The notes under the pieces: model-generated
The model's database searches: none
Seen by the model: only the letters and a program-made list of their open reading frames with translations
Told to the model about the DNA's origin: nothing
Position numbers and translations under genes: made by a program
In this document: in pieces, positions 43,318 to 54,008 of the stretch
Layout of the letters: each line of letters begins with the position of its first letter
Numbering within the stretch: position 1 is the stretch's first letter
Assembly: GCA_020633435.1 (NCBI GenBank)
Contig: JACKDP010000003.1
Span: 186,001 to 250,000, forward strand
DNA: 64,000 nucleotides
DNA from: Myxococcales bacterium
GTDB taxonomy: Bacteria > Myxococcota_A > Bradymonadia > UBA7976 > UBA1532
Direction: 5' to 3'

Positions 43318-44816
43318 CAGAAAGCGGTCTCGAGCAGGACCCGGCCGCCGAAGAGGGCGTCGGGGGTCTGCCCGTCAGCGTCGGCGAAGGCCGAGCCGGG
43401 GAGGAACATGGCCCCTTCGAGGCCGGCCCGGAGCTGCAGCCCCACCACGTCGAGCTGGCCGCGCACGCCGAGGTCCAGCTCCGTCCCCAGGTAGTTGCCC
43501 GGCTCGCCGTCGAAGGCGTTGCGCGCCTCGCCGCCGTTGAAGTTGGTGTTCACGGGATCCACCAGGGGCACCGCCGAGAACGCCACGAGGGGGCCCGTGA
43601 AGACCTCCAGCTTCGGCAGCGGGCGCCAGTAGATCTTGGGCTGGAAGGCCAGGGTGTTGGAGGCGCCGCCCCGCGTCGGGAAGCGGTCCAGGTCCTCCGG
43701 GGGCACCCCGATCAGGTCGGGATTCGACGCGGTGACGGGCACATAGGCCGTCTGGGCCGCCAGCATGTAGCGGTAGACGATGAGGCCGAGCTCGTGGTTG
43801 CGGTCGGCCTTGAAGGCGTTCTGCTCGCGGTCCGCCAGGGACTCGTCCCCCGAGGCGAAGAGGCCGTCGAGCACCACGCCGAAGCCGCCCAGATCGAGGC
43901 GGGCGCGCAGGGCGCCGCCGAGCTGGCGGATGTCGTGCGTCGGGTAGTCCACGGTGGGCGCGAAGTCGGTGGTGCCCTGGATGAAGGCCACCTCCGCCTC
44001 CAGCTCCAGGGTGCGGCTGCCGAGGGGGATGGGGGCGCGGGCGTGCAGGTCCAGCGCGCTGGCCTCCAGGTAGCCGCCGTCGCTGGCCTCCTGGCGCCGG
44101 CGGACGATGTAGACGCCGCCGTGGGTGCCCTTCTCGTCGCCCAGGCGGACGCCGCCGCCGAACTGGGTGGCCTCGTCGCCGGGGCGCAGGCCGTCATCCT
44201 CGACCACCTGGTCGTAGAAGCCGAAGACCTGCACCCGCGCGGGGGTCAGGGGCCCGACGGCCACCAGCAGGCGGTCGTTGGTGTCGCCCAGGTAGGGGTC
44301 GGAGAAGCGGGCGGTGCCCGCCTCGAAGTCGGCGCTGCGCTTGCCGCCGTTGGCCAGCAGGCCCATGGCCCACGTGCTCGACGTGCGGCCGGCGCCCAGC
44401 GTCAGGAACGGGCCCAGCGACACGCGGGCGAAGAGCGTCTTGAGGTACAGCGCGTCCGACTGGGTCGCCGGCACGTCCACCCCCGCCAGCTCGCCCTCGC
44501 CGAGGATCTGGCCCGAGTAGGCGTAGCCCTCCACCTCGGCGTTGGCGATGAGGGGGAGCTGGCCGGCGTTGTAGCGCATGTCCAGCACCAGCCCGAGGGC
44601 CGCCTGCCCGCTCGCCAGGGCGCCCGGATCGAGGACGCTGCCGTCGGCGTGCACGGGGATGGCGTCGATCTGCTCGCCCGTGCCCGAGAGCCGGCCGGTG
44701 ACGCCGACGCCCAGCACGGCCTGGGCCTCCGGTGGCCCCTTCTCTACGACCTCGACCGCGGCAGCGGGGCTCACCGCCCCGGCCAGGGCGACGACCGCGC
44801 CCAGTGTTCGCCTCAT
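43317..44816 (-). CDS. Probable outer-membrane beta-barrel protein
   Basis: A 499-residue exported protein with a signal peptide (VVALAGAVSPAAA). Alternating amphipathic strands run through the mature part (AALGLVLDMRYNA, RVQVFGFYDQVV, GGVRLGDEKG, GVVLDGLFASGD, LEVFTGPLVAFS, QLRAGLEGAMF). The chain ends in Phe (RVLLETAF), as expected for barrel insertion by Bam. The start has a GGGGGAG ribosome site. It is translationally coupled to the 1064-residue lipoprotein hydrolase downstream (TGATG), so it may export, display or anchor that protein. No specific porin or transporter family is recognised. Confidence 0.82.
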   Translation of the reverse strand: MRRTLGAVVALAGAVSPAAAVEVVEKGPPEAQAVLGVGVTGRLSGTGEQIDAIPVHADGSVLDPGALASGQAALGLVLDMRYNAGQLPLIANAEVEGYAYSGQILGEGELAGVDVPATQSDALYLKTLFARVSLGPFLTLGAGRTSSTWAMGLLANGGKRSADFEAGTARFSDPYLGDTNDRLLVAVGPLTPARVQVFGFYDQVVEDDGLRPGDEATQFGGGVRLGDEKGTHGGVYIVRRRQEASDGGYLEASALDLHARAPIPLGSRTLELEAEVAFIQGTTDFAPTVDYPTHDIRQLGGALRARLDLGGFGVVLDGLFASGDESLADREQNAFKADRNHELGLIVYRYMLAAQTAYVPVTASNPDLIGVPPEDLDRFPTRGGASNTLAFQPKIYWRPLPKLEVFTGPLVAFSAVPLVDPVNTNFNGGEARNAFDGEPGNYLGTELDLGVRGQLDVVGLQLRAGLEGAMFLPGSAFADADGQTPDALFGGRVLLETAF

Positions 44817-44868
44817 GACTCCCCCGTCTGGAAATGGCGCGACACCCTACCCCAAAGTGCCCGCGGCG

Positions 44869-46146
44869 TCAGTGGATACAGGCCGTCGGGCACGTCCGGC
44901 GCAGGTTCTTCTGGAATCGCTGGAAGCCGGGCAGCCAGTCGGGGCCGCCGGGCAGGGCCGCTCGCCAGCCGTCGGCGCAGAGATCGGGCACCGTGAAGGC
45001 CACCCCGTCCCACGTCCCGCCCAGGGTGATGGGCCGGTTCTCGGGGATGCACCAGTTGGCGCGCATGGTGTAGAGCGCCGGCAGATTCCAGAGTGTTTCC
45101 AGCAAGATACGCTCGCGCTCCGGGCGATGGCCGGGGCCCACGCGCGCCACGTCGAGGCGGATGTAGGGGTCCACCAGGCGCAGGGCCTCGGGCATGACGA
45201 GGCTGTTGTGGCAGCCCGCGTCGACGCGCAAGCCGCTGAGCATGGCGGCGGTGTGTTGATACTGGAGTCCCAGGTAGGGCGTCAGCCCGTTGGCCACCCA
45301 GAGCGCCAGCGCCACGGCGGGCAGCCCGCCGCGGTGGACGCGGCCGCGGTCGCGGCGGCGGCCCTGGAGGGCGACGACCAGGCCCAGGACGCCCAGCCCG
45401 GCCGCGGCGCCGACCTTCAGGGTGGTGGCCACCTCCCCCGTCATCCCCAGCTCGACGGCCCCGGCCGCCACCGCCGCCCCGCCGGCCAGCCAGCCCTGGC
45501 GCCGCAGGGCCCGCCGCCACCGGACGGCCTGGCGGGGCGTCGTCGCCGCGGCGTAGCCCGCCAGCATCACGGGGCCGAAGGCCGGCGCCAGCGTCACGGT
45601 CAGCGGCAGGTGGAAGGCCAGCCCCACCGGCCACATCCACGGGCTACGGCGCAGGATCAGCACGCCCAGCGCCACCTCGACGCCCAGCGCCACCCAGGCG
45701 GGCGCGGGCATGGCCGGCGCCCCGTAGCGCGCCATGACCTGGGCCCAGGCGTGCTCCGCGCAGCCGTAGGCGGGGTCGAACCACGTCGTGTTGAGCTTGT
45801 GCAGGGCCGCCAGCAGGTAGGTGGCCGCCGTCGTCCAGCGCACCGCCGTCAGCGCCGCCCCGGCCCGCCGCCGACCCCCCACCAGCGCGACCACCGCCCA
45901 GAGCGTCAGCAGCGTCGACTGGGTGAGCACGTCGCGCAGCGCCAGCAGCGGCCAGAGGGTGCCGACGGCGCAGAGGGCGAAGCCGGCGGGGTGGGGCCGG
46001 ACGAGCAGGATGAGGGCGCCCAGCCCCTCGACCACGCCGGGCGGCCCCCAGCCCGCCTGCGCGAAGTCGGGCAGCGTCAGGTGCACCAGCGACGCCACGG
46101 CGAAGGCGCGCGCCCACCAGGCGAGAGGCGAGCGCCGCGGCCTCAT
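44869..46146 (-). CDS. HTTM-like (vitamin K-dependent gamma-carboxylase-like) integral membrane protein
   Basis: A 425-residue protein with about eight membrane helices. The region TYLLAALHKLNTTWFDP and the later GLTPYLGLQYQHTAAMLSGL resemble the conserved blocks of HTTM-domain membrane proteins. The last 110 residues are soluble, with several Cys (DAGCHNSL, RANWCIPEN, DLCADGW, RTCPTACIH). Such proteins are widespread in this phylum, with no proven activity. It is divergent from moaB, with 42 bp between the starts, so the two promoters must overlap. Confidence 0.75.
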   Translation of the reverse strand: MRPRRSPLAWWARAFAVASLVHLTLPDFAQAGWGPPGVVEGLGALILLVRPHPAGFALCAVGTLWPLLALRDVLTQSTLLTLWAVVALVGGRRRAGAALTAVRWTTAATYLLAALHKLNTTWFDPAYGCAEHAWAQVMARYGAPAMPAPAWVALGVEVALGVLILRRSPWMWPVGLAFHLPLTVTLAPAFGPVMLAGYAAATTPRQAVRWRRALRRQGWLAGGAAVAAGAVELGMTGEVATTLKVGAAAGLGVLGLVVALQGRRRDRGRVHRGGLPAVALALWVANGLTPYLGLQYQHTAAMLSGLRVDAGCHNSLVMPEALRLVDPYIRLDVARVGPGHRPERERILLETLWNLPALYTMRANWCIPENRPITLGGTWDGVAFTVPDLCADGWRAALPGGPDWLPGFQRFQKNLRRTCPTACIH

Positions 46147-46153
46147 GGCCGGC

Positions 46154-46159
46154 TATACT
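46154..46159 (+). promoter_or_regulatory. Possible -10 element of moaB
   Basis: TATACT lies 30 bases upstream of the moaB ATG, in the 42-bp divergent gap. No convincing -35 is visible. Confidence 0.35.
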
Positions 46160-46188
46160 CCCCGCGCCCCGACCCGAGGAGGGATCCC

Positions 46189-46701
46189 ATGAGCGAGCGC
46201 GTCTTCGTGCCCGTCGGCTGCGCCGTCATCACCGTCTCCGACACCCGCACCCTGGCCACCGACACCTCGGGGGCCCTCGCCGCCGAGCGGCTGACCGCCA
46301 TGGGCCACACCGACGTGCGGCGGCTCATCGTCACCGACGACATCCCCCGCATCCGCGCCGAGGTCACCCGCCTCATCGCCGATCCCGAGGTGGCCGTCAT
46401 CCTCCTGACCGGCGGCACGGGCATCACCCGGCGCGACGTGACCCCCGAGGCCATCGCCCCGCTGGCCACGCGCCACATCCCGGGCTTCGGGGAGCTGTTC
46501 CGCTGGCTGAGCTTCGCCGACATCGGCACGTCGGCCCTCCAGTCCCGGGCCGACGCCTGGCTCTGCCAGGACACCCTCGTCTTCGCGCTGCCCGGATCGA
46601 CGGGGGCGGTCGAGCTGGCCATGGATCGCATCCTGAGCGAGCAGCTCGACGCGCGGCACAAGCCCTGTAATTTCATCCAGTTGCTCGACCGCATCCGCTG
46701 A
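46189..46701 (+). CDS. moaB: Molybdenum cofactor biosynthesis protein MoaB/MogA family
   Basis: A 170-residue cytosolic protein of the molybdopterin-binding (MoCF) fold, acting on molybdopterin adenylation or delivery. Signatures are VITVSDTRTLATDTSG at the start, VILLTGGTGITRRDVTPEAI with the GGTG loop, and FALPGSTGAVELAMDRIL near the end. The length and closing segment fit MoaB more than MogA. The start is ATG with GAGGAGG seven bases upstream. No other molybdenum-cofactor gene is in the window. It ends 7 bp from the convergent MXAN_5187-type gene. Confidence 0.93.
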   Translation: MSERVFVPVGCAVITVSDTRTLATDTSGALAAERLTAMGHTDVRRLIVTDDIPRIRAEVTRLIADPEVAVILLTGGTGITRRDVTPEAIAPLATRHIPGFGELFRWLSFADIGTSALQSRADAWLCQDTLVFALPGSTGAVELAMDRILSEQLDARHKPCNFIQLLDRIR

Positions 46702-46708
46702 CGCGGGC

Positions 46709-48877
46709 TCAGCCGAGCGTCTCCTCGTCGTCGTCGCCCTCGAGCCGGGGCGCCGCCTTCAAGGCCGCCTTGCCGTCCTTCACGTAGACGCGGAAGCGCA
46801 CATCGGCGCACTGGAAGCGCTCGATGAGCGACTTGCGGGTGCGCACGAGCTTGGCGCGGAAGCGGGCGTAGTCCACCGCGTGGGTGGGCTCGCCGCAGGC
46901 GCGCTTCACGGCCAGGAACTCCTCGAAGACCTGCTCGTACAGCCGCTCCACGGCGTCGCGCTCGGCGGCGCGGCCGGGGGGCGGGCCCACCGCGGTGCGA
47001 TCGGGATCCCGGTCGGCCGAGGCGTCCAGCAGCGACATGGGGATGGGCCGCACCACCGTGCTCTCGCCCGCGATGCCCTCGCTGGGATCGAGGGCGTTCT
47101 TCTGGCGGAGCTGGGCCAGCAAGCCGCCGGGCCGGCCGGGCAGGCGCATGCTGCCGTCGGCGCTCTCCTCGGCGGGCGCGGGCGGCTCCGAGGGCCACCC
47201 GTCGGCCGGCGACGGCGAGCCGTTCATGGAGAGGTCGAAGACCGACGAGTCGGGCTCATCCTCCAGGGCCGGCGGCGGCGTCGACAGGCGGTCCAGCGGC
47301 CGATCCGCCGTGAGCAGGGCGTCGTCGTCGAAGAGATCCTCGTCGGGCAGCGCGGCGGCGCCGGACACCAGGCGGTCGAAGAGCGAGACGCCCGGCCGCG
47401 GGCCGACCTCCCGGGTGGGGATCTCGTCGGCCGGCTCGTCGCTGTCGTCGTCGAGGCGGGCCACCGGATCCGAGTCGAACGTCAGGCGATCGCGCAGGGA
47501 CATGCCCCCGCGGCGGGCGGGCAGCTCGGTGGTGCCCTCGCCGGGGACGACCTCGGGCTCGAAGGTGTCCGACGGCTCGGGGGCCGGGGGCGGCGGCTCC
47601 GAGGCGGGCGGTTCGGACGCCTCCGCCACCGGGGCGGCCGGCGCCTCGGGGGGCGGCGTCCGGCGCGGCGCGGCCAGGAAGTGCTCGGGCGGCTCCGACG
47701 GCTCCTCGCGGCGGGGGGCGGGCGCTGGCGCCGGCTCGGGCGGCGGCTCCGACGTCTCGACGACGCGCTCGGCCGAGATCTCGCCCGACTCGCTGGCCGG
47801 CGGCTCGTAGCGCGGCGCGCGGCGGCGGGCCTCCTCGACGGCGTCGGCGGCGGCCTGCACCAGCGGGCGCAGCCAGCCCGGCACGCGCTCGGGCTCTGGC
47901 CCGCCCAGGTCGCCCGCCGTCGCGAGCAGGCCCACCTCGGCGGCCGCCCGGCGGATGGCCTTGCGGCGGCCCGCGTCGGCGATGAGGACGCCGATGAGCC
48001 ACGCGATGACGGCGGCCCCCAGGAACACGATGGTCTCGGAGGAGCGCGCCAGGGCGCGGCGGAACAGGCCCCCGAAGCCCCCGGCGTCGGTGAAGGTGGT
48101 GGCCGGCTCGGCGGGCCACGTCAGCACGAAGGCCACCCCGGGCGCGGCGGGCAGCGCGAAGCGGCGGGCGCGGGAGGCGGCGCCGTCGAGCACCAGGGCC
48201 ACCGGCGCGGCGCCCTCCGCGGCGGCGGCCTGGGCCGCCTTCGGCCCGGCGTCCTCCCCGAGGGACGACTCGGCGGCCTGGCCGTCGATGAGCGCCACGA
48301 TGCGGCTGTCGGTGCCGAGGGCCCCGTGGGCCGCCACCGCCGTGGCCGTCGGCGGCCGCGTGAACGTGGCCAGCGCGCCCATGCCCTCGCCGGGGATGGG
48401 CACGGCGACGACCCAGCGAGGGGTGTCCCCGCGCAGCAGGCCCACCTGCAGGTTGCCGCCCTGGGACCCCTTCACCTGCGGGGTGCGCGCCAGGCTGCCG
48501 GCCTCCGTCGCGATCGCCCGCGTCGCCCCGCGCACGGTCCCGTCGGGCGCCACCACCAGCACGTCGAGGCGGGGGTTCTTCTCGTTGAGGCGCTCCAGCT
48601 CGTGCTCGACGAGGGCGCGGCTCACATGGGCGGGCAGGTCGGGGGTGCCGAGGGCCTTGAGCAGCTCGGGATCCTGGGCGATGAGCTGCGTCGCGCGCCG
48701 CACATCGGCCACCTCGCCGGCGACCTCGGCCTGCACGGCGGCCGCCTCGACCGCCGCGACCTGGTCGCGCAGGGCCGCCACCCGCTCATCGCGGAAGCCC
48801 GGCAGGGTGAAGGCGCCCCCGAGGGCCACCGCCAGGGCGCCGAGCGCCAGAAGGAACCAGATTCGCGCGAGCCACAT
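46709..48877 (-). CDS. Membrane protein with MXAN_5187-type C-terminal domain
   Basis: A 722-residue protein. A membrane helix at 5-27 precedes a periplasmic sensor-like region (about 30-300) that resembles a Cache/PAS-type fold (LDVLVVAPDGTVRGATRAIA, RWVVAVPIPGEGMGALA). A second helix follows (IVFLGAAVIAWLIGVLIA). The cytoplasmic half has a long Pro/Glu/Ser-rich disordered region (about 370-620). The final 85 residues (FEEFLAVKRACGEPT, SLIERFQCADVRFRVYVKDGKAALKAAP) match what I know as the MXAN_5187 C-terminal domain of myxobacteria. The role is unknown; signal transduction is a guess from the layout. The start ATG has GGGGAGG upstream. Confidence 0.8.
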   Translation of the reverse strand: MWLARIWFLLALGALAVALGGAFTLPGFRDERVAALRDQVAAVEAAAVQAEVAGEVADVRRATQLIAQDPELLKALGTPDLPAHVSRALVEHELERLNEKNPRLDVLVVAPDGTVRGATRAIATEAGSLARTPQVKGSQGGNLQVGLLRGDTPRWVVAVPIPGEGMGALATFTRPPTATAVAAHGALGTDSRIVALIDGQAAESSLGEDAGPKAAQAAAAEGAAPVALVLDGAASRARRFALPAAPGVAFVLTWPAEPATTFTDAGGFGGLFRRALARSSETIVFLGAAVIAWLIGVLIADAGRRKAIRRAAAEVGLLATAGDLGGPEPERVPGWLRPLVQAAADAVEEARRRAPRYEPPASESGEISAERVVETSEPPPEPAPAPAPRREEPSEPPEHFLAAPRRTPPPEAPAAPVAEASEPPASEPPPPAPEPSDTFEPEVVPGEGTTELPARRGGMSLRDRLTFDSDPVARLDDDSDEPADEIPTREVGPRPGVSLFDRLVSGAAALPDEDLFDDDALLTADRPLDRLSTPPPALEDEPDSSVFDLSMNGSPSPADGWPSEPPAPAEESADGSMRLPGRPGGLLAQLRQKNALDPSEGIAGESTVVRPIPMSLLDASADRDPDRTAVGPPPGRAAERDAVERLYEQVFEEFLAVKRACGEPTHAVDYARFRAKLVRTRKSLIERFQCADVRFRVYVKDGKAALKAAPRLEGDDDEETLG

Positions 48878-50327
48878 CGCCGCTTCGCCTCCCCGGCTCA
48901 GCCAGGCCGACCGCGTTGTACCGCGGCCCAAGCCGCGATGGCCAGCCCGATCCAGACGGGCGCGTACTGCGCCCAGACCCAGGCGGGCGACGCCTCCCAG
49001 CCCAGCCCCCGCAGGTAGTCGGGGCGGGGCAGGTAGGCCAGGAAGACGGTGACCTGCCAGGTGAGGAAGGGCCACGTCCACCGCTGGCCCGCGGCCAGCG
49101 CCATGAAGGGCAGCAGCCACACCAGGTACCAGGGGTGCACGACCGGCGAGAGCAGCAGCAGCGCCCCCGTGGCGGGGCCGAGCAGGCCGGTCAAGGCAGC
49201 GCCGGCGTCGGAGGCCCGCCACGCCCGCCACGCCAGGACGAGCCACGCCAGGCCGAAGAGGCCCAGGACGACGGCCTTGGCCGCCGCGAAGGCCAGCTCA
49301 TCCGCCCAGATCTCCATGGGATCGGGCCCGCCGGACGGCCCCACCAGCGCGCGCGCCCCCCGCGCGGCCCACGTCGGCAGGTCCACGGGCAGCGGCGACG
49401 TCGGCCAGACGCGCTGGAACCCCTCGATCAGCAAAGCAAAAAACCCATCGTTCGCCCGCCAGCGCGCCCCGTAGGCGCCGAGCCCCTGCAGCAGCGCCGG
49501 GCCGGCGGCGAGGTAGGGCAGCGCCAGCACGGCCACCGTCACGACGGCCGCCCCCAGCGTGCGGCGACCCCGCCGCAGCAGGACGGGCAGGGCCATCAGG
49601 GGCAGCAGCTTGGTGGCCACGCTCGCGCCCAGGGCCACCCCGGCGGCCAGCGGACGCCGCCCGATGAGCGCCAGGGCCAGCGCCAGCGCGGCCACGCCGA
49701 GGGTGTCCACATGGGCGCCGACGGCCCCCTCCAGGACGGCCGGCGGGGCGAACGCGAAGAGCGCGACGGCCTGGGGTGCCCGGCCCCAGCGCCGCAGCAG
49801 CCCCCAGAGCGCCGCGATGGCCAGCCCGTCCGCGGCCACCAGCCCGAGCCGGATCCAGACCGGGGACGGCCCCAGCAACCCCGCGCCCGCGAAGAAGATC
49901 TGGGCCATGGGCGGGTAGATGGTGGGGATGTGCCCGTGGCCGATGGCGGCCCGCACGGCGCCCAGGCCAGCCTCCCGCGCGAAGGCGTCGAGGGCCGGAT
50001 CGAGGGGGGCGAGGGCGTAGGGGTTCTGGCCCGCGAGCTGGGTGGCCCCGTCCCAGACGTAGCGCCAGACGTCCTCGGAGAGCAGCGGCGGCAGCAGCAG
50101 GAGCAGCAGCCGCGCGCCGAGGGCCGCCGCCAGCAGGGGCAGCAGCCGGTCGGGCAGCGCGCGCCAGTGGCGCCAGACCACCAGGAACGGCAGCCCCGCG
50201 AGCCCGTAGCCGACGATGAGGTGCTGGAGCCGCGTGGGCTCGTCGCCCGGCGCGAGGCCGAAGGCGAGGGGGACGAGCCCCACCAGGGCGCCGGCCGCCA
50301 GGGCGAGGCGGCCTCGTCCGGCGTCGG

Positions 50328-51830
<1,503 letters not shown>

Positions 51831-51956
51831 CCCGCGGACGCTGGGCTGCCGAAGATTCGGCGGAGTATAGGGTCGGCCCTCCGGGCTGTCAATGAACGGC
51901 CCGACGACGGGAAAACACCGTGCGGCCTGGACTTGCGGGCCGCCGTCACCGGCCTG

Positions 51957-53885
51957 TCACCGTCCGCAGGGGGGCTCCAGGCGCAGGAACGGGTCGGCCT
52001 CCGGGGTCACGGCGTCGAGCCGCAGGACGAGGCGCGCCACCGCCGGATCCTCCGCGGCGTCGCCGCAGCCGCCCAGCCGCTCGTCGCGATCCACGTCCAG
52101 CCAGGCCTCGAGCTGGTACTCGCCCGGGGCCAGGGTCAGGGGCTCCAGCAGGGGCTCGGGCAGCACCGGGCTCGACCGCGGGGCCAGCAGCCGCTGCTCG
52201 CGCCAGCCCCCGCGCTCCGTGATGATGAGGCGCAGGGGCCCCTCCTCGGCCACCACCGCGGGATCGTAGACGACCCGCGGCCGCAGCTCGGCGTGGGGCA
52301 CCATGCAGCCGAGCAGCGAGAGCGTCGGCGTGCCCAGCGAGACGATGCGGCCCTCGGGGATGTCCACGTCGTCCAGGGCCACGGCGGCGCGGTCCCCGTA
52401 GGGCGCCTGCCGGCAGTCCGTAAACACGCCGTCCTGGTCCGAGTCGAGGTAGACGATCAGGTCGTAGCGGCCGGGCGGCAGGCGGCTGGCGATGACGCGG
52501 GCCGAGGGCGCCGCCGCGCGATGGTTGTCGAGGAGCTGCAGCGAGCGCTCCGGCCCCCCGCCCCGCGGCACCAGGCGCGCCCGCACCGGCCGCCCGCTCC
52601 CCACCGGCCCGTCCTCCGTGGGCAGCAGGATGCGCCCCGTCAGCCCCGTCTCGCTGGCGGGGTCGCAGGGCTGGCGCACGAGGGCCAGCGGCTCCACCGC
52701 CCGCACCTCGCCGGCCACCACCCGCACGTCCTCGCGCTGCAGCCACGTCGCGTCGATGCCCGTCAGGCCGCCGCAGGGCGTGAAGGCGCCGTCGCCGTCC
52801 CGGTCGATCCACGCCACCAGCCGCCAGCTCCCCTCGGGCAGCCCCGTGACGGTGAAGCGGTGGGGCAGCGGCCGGGCGTCCACGGCGGCCAGCAGGGTGG
52901 TGGTGGCCACCGGCTCCCCCCCCGACGAGCGGAAGAGGGCCAGCCGCAGCGGCCCCTCCAGCGGCCCGAGCGGGCCATCCAGGCCGGGATCCGCCGGCAG
53001 GCCGGCCGCCAGGCTCACCTCCCCGCGCAGGCCCGTGAGCTGGGCGGGGCAGTCCAGGGCCCGCAGCACCACCGGCTCGGGCACCACCACCCGCTGCCCG
53101 GCCACGACGTCGACCTCGACCGGCAGCGAGACGTGGCGATCCCCCCCGCCGGGCTGCACGTCACACGGCGTCGGCGTCGCGTCCCCGTCGGTGTCCTCGA
53201 AGACCGTCAAGCGCCACCGGCCCGGCAGGATCTCCCCCAGGCTGAAGGGCAGCGCCTCGTCCAGGGCCCCGTCGCGCAAGGTGATGCGCAGGTCGGGCAG
53301 CGGCCGCGCCTCCCCCGGCTCGACGCTCTGCCCCACCGGCTCCAGCAGCGCCATCACCGGCCCCGCCACCGCCTCGCCGTCCTTGAGGGCCACCAGCCCC
53401 GAGAGCCCGGTGCTCACGGCGCCGGGCCCGCAGATGCGTTGCTCCACCAGCACCTCGACGACGCGCTCGGGCAGCGCCCGCACCACCACCTGGCCGCTCA
53501 GCGTGTCGAGGGCGGGGGCCTGCTCGGAGTCGCCCGCCCGCGGCGGGAACGGGCAGTCATCGAAGAAGGTGTCGCCGTCGCGATCCAGGAAGACGGTCAC
53601 CCGCCACGTCCCGCGCACGACCCCCGGCAGCTCGGCCTCCAGCGGCCAGCTCGACGCGATGGGGAGCGCCCCCGCCCGCCGGGTGCCATCGTCGAGGGAG
53701 ACGGCCTCGTAGCGCAGCGGCAGGCCCGCGGGCACGGCCTCGGCGACGCGGGGCGAGACGGCCACCCGCAGGGGCGCCGAGGGCCCGGCGTCGGGCCGGC
53801 TCACGTCGGCGTCCACGTCGGCGGGCCCGTCGCCATCGTCACAGGCCCCGAGCAGGAGCAGCCAGCAGAGGAGGGATCGTCGCAC
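51957..53885 (-). CDS. Lipoprotein built of repeated D-x-D-x-D-G modules
   Basis: A 642-residue lipoprotein (lipobox LLGAC) with an Asp-rich N-terminal linker. The rest contains five related modules, each closing with a beta strand, a calcium-like loop and a Cys: WRVTVFLDRDGDTFFDDC, WRLTVFEDTDGDATPTPC, WRLVAWIDRDGDGAFTPC, YDLIVYLDSDQDGVFTDC and YQLEAWLDVDRDERLGGC. Further Cys residues outside these loops probably give one disulphide per module. The design suggests a rigid extracellular rod. I know no named family for it. Genes on either side belong to other units; it is divergent from the sugar nucleotidyltransferase gene. Confidence 0.78.
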   Translation of the reverse strand: MRRSLLCWLLLLGACDDGDGPADVDADVSRPDAGPSAPLRVAVSPRVAEAVPAGLPLRYEAVSLDDGTRRAGALPIASSWPLEAELPGVVRGTWRVTVFLDRDGDTFFDDCPFPPRAGDSEQAPALDTLSGQVVVRALPERVVEVLVEQRICGPGAVSTGLSGLVALKDGEAVAGPVMALLEPVGQSVEPGEARPLPDLRITLRDGALDEALPFSLGEILPGRWRLTVFEDTDGDATPTPCDVQPGGGDRHVSLPVEVDVVAGQRVVVPEPVVLRALDCPAQLTGLRGEVSLAAGLPADPGLDGPLGPLEGPLRLALFRSSGGEPVATTTLLAAVDARPLPHRFTVTGLPEGSWRLVAWIDRDGDGAFTPCGGLTGIDATWLQREDVRVVAGEVRAVEPLALVRQPCDPASETGLTGRILLPTEDGPVGSGRPVRARLVPRGGGPERSLQLLDNHRAAAPSARVIASRLPPGRYDLIVYLDSDQDGVFTDCRQAPYGDRAAVALDDVDIPEGRIVSLGTPTLSLLGCMVPHAELRPRVVYDPAVVAEEGPLRLIITERGGWREQRLLAPRSSPVLPEPLLEPLTLAPGEYQLEAWLDVDRDERLGGCGDAAEDPAVARLVLRLDAVTPEADPFLRLEPPCGR

Positions 53886-54008
53886 GGGGCGATACTAGCA
53901 GGTTGCGGCGGGGCGGCGCGCGGGGCACGTCGCGGCCAGCAACTCGCCCGAATATCGAGGAGTTTCAACGATCTTGCCCGATGGCCCCGCCCGGGCGAGC
54001 ATCGCGGG

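Noticed and set aside
40105..43494. 1129-codon plus-strand open frame opposite the lipoprotein hydrolase.
   Set aside because: Shadow rich in Val/Ala/Gly/His; the minus-strand frame has a lipobox and a hydrolase motif.
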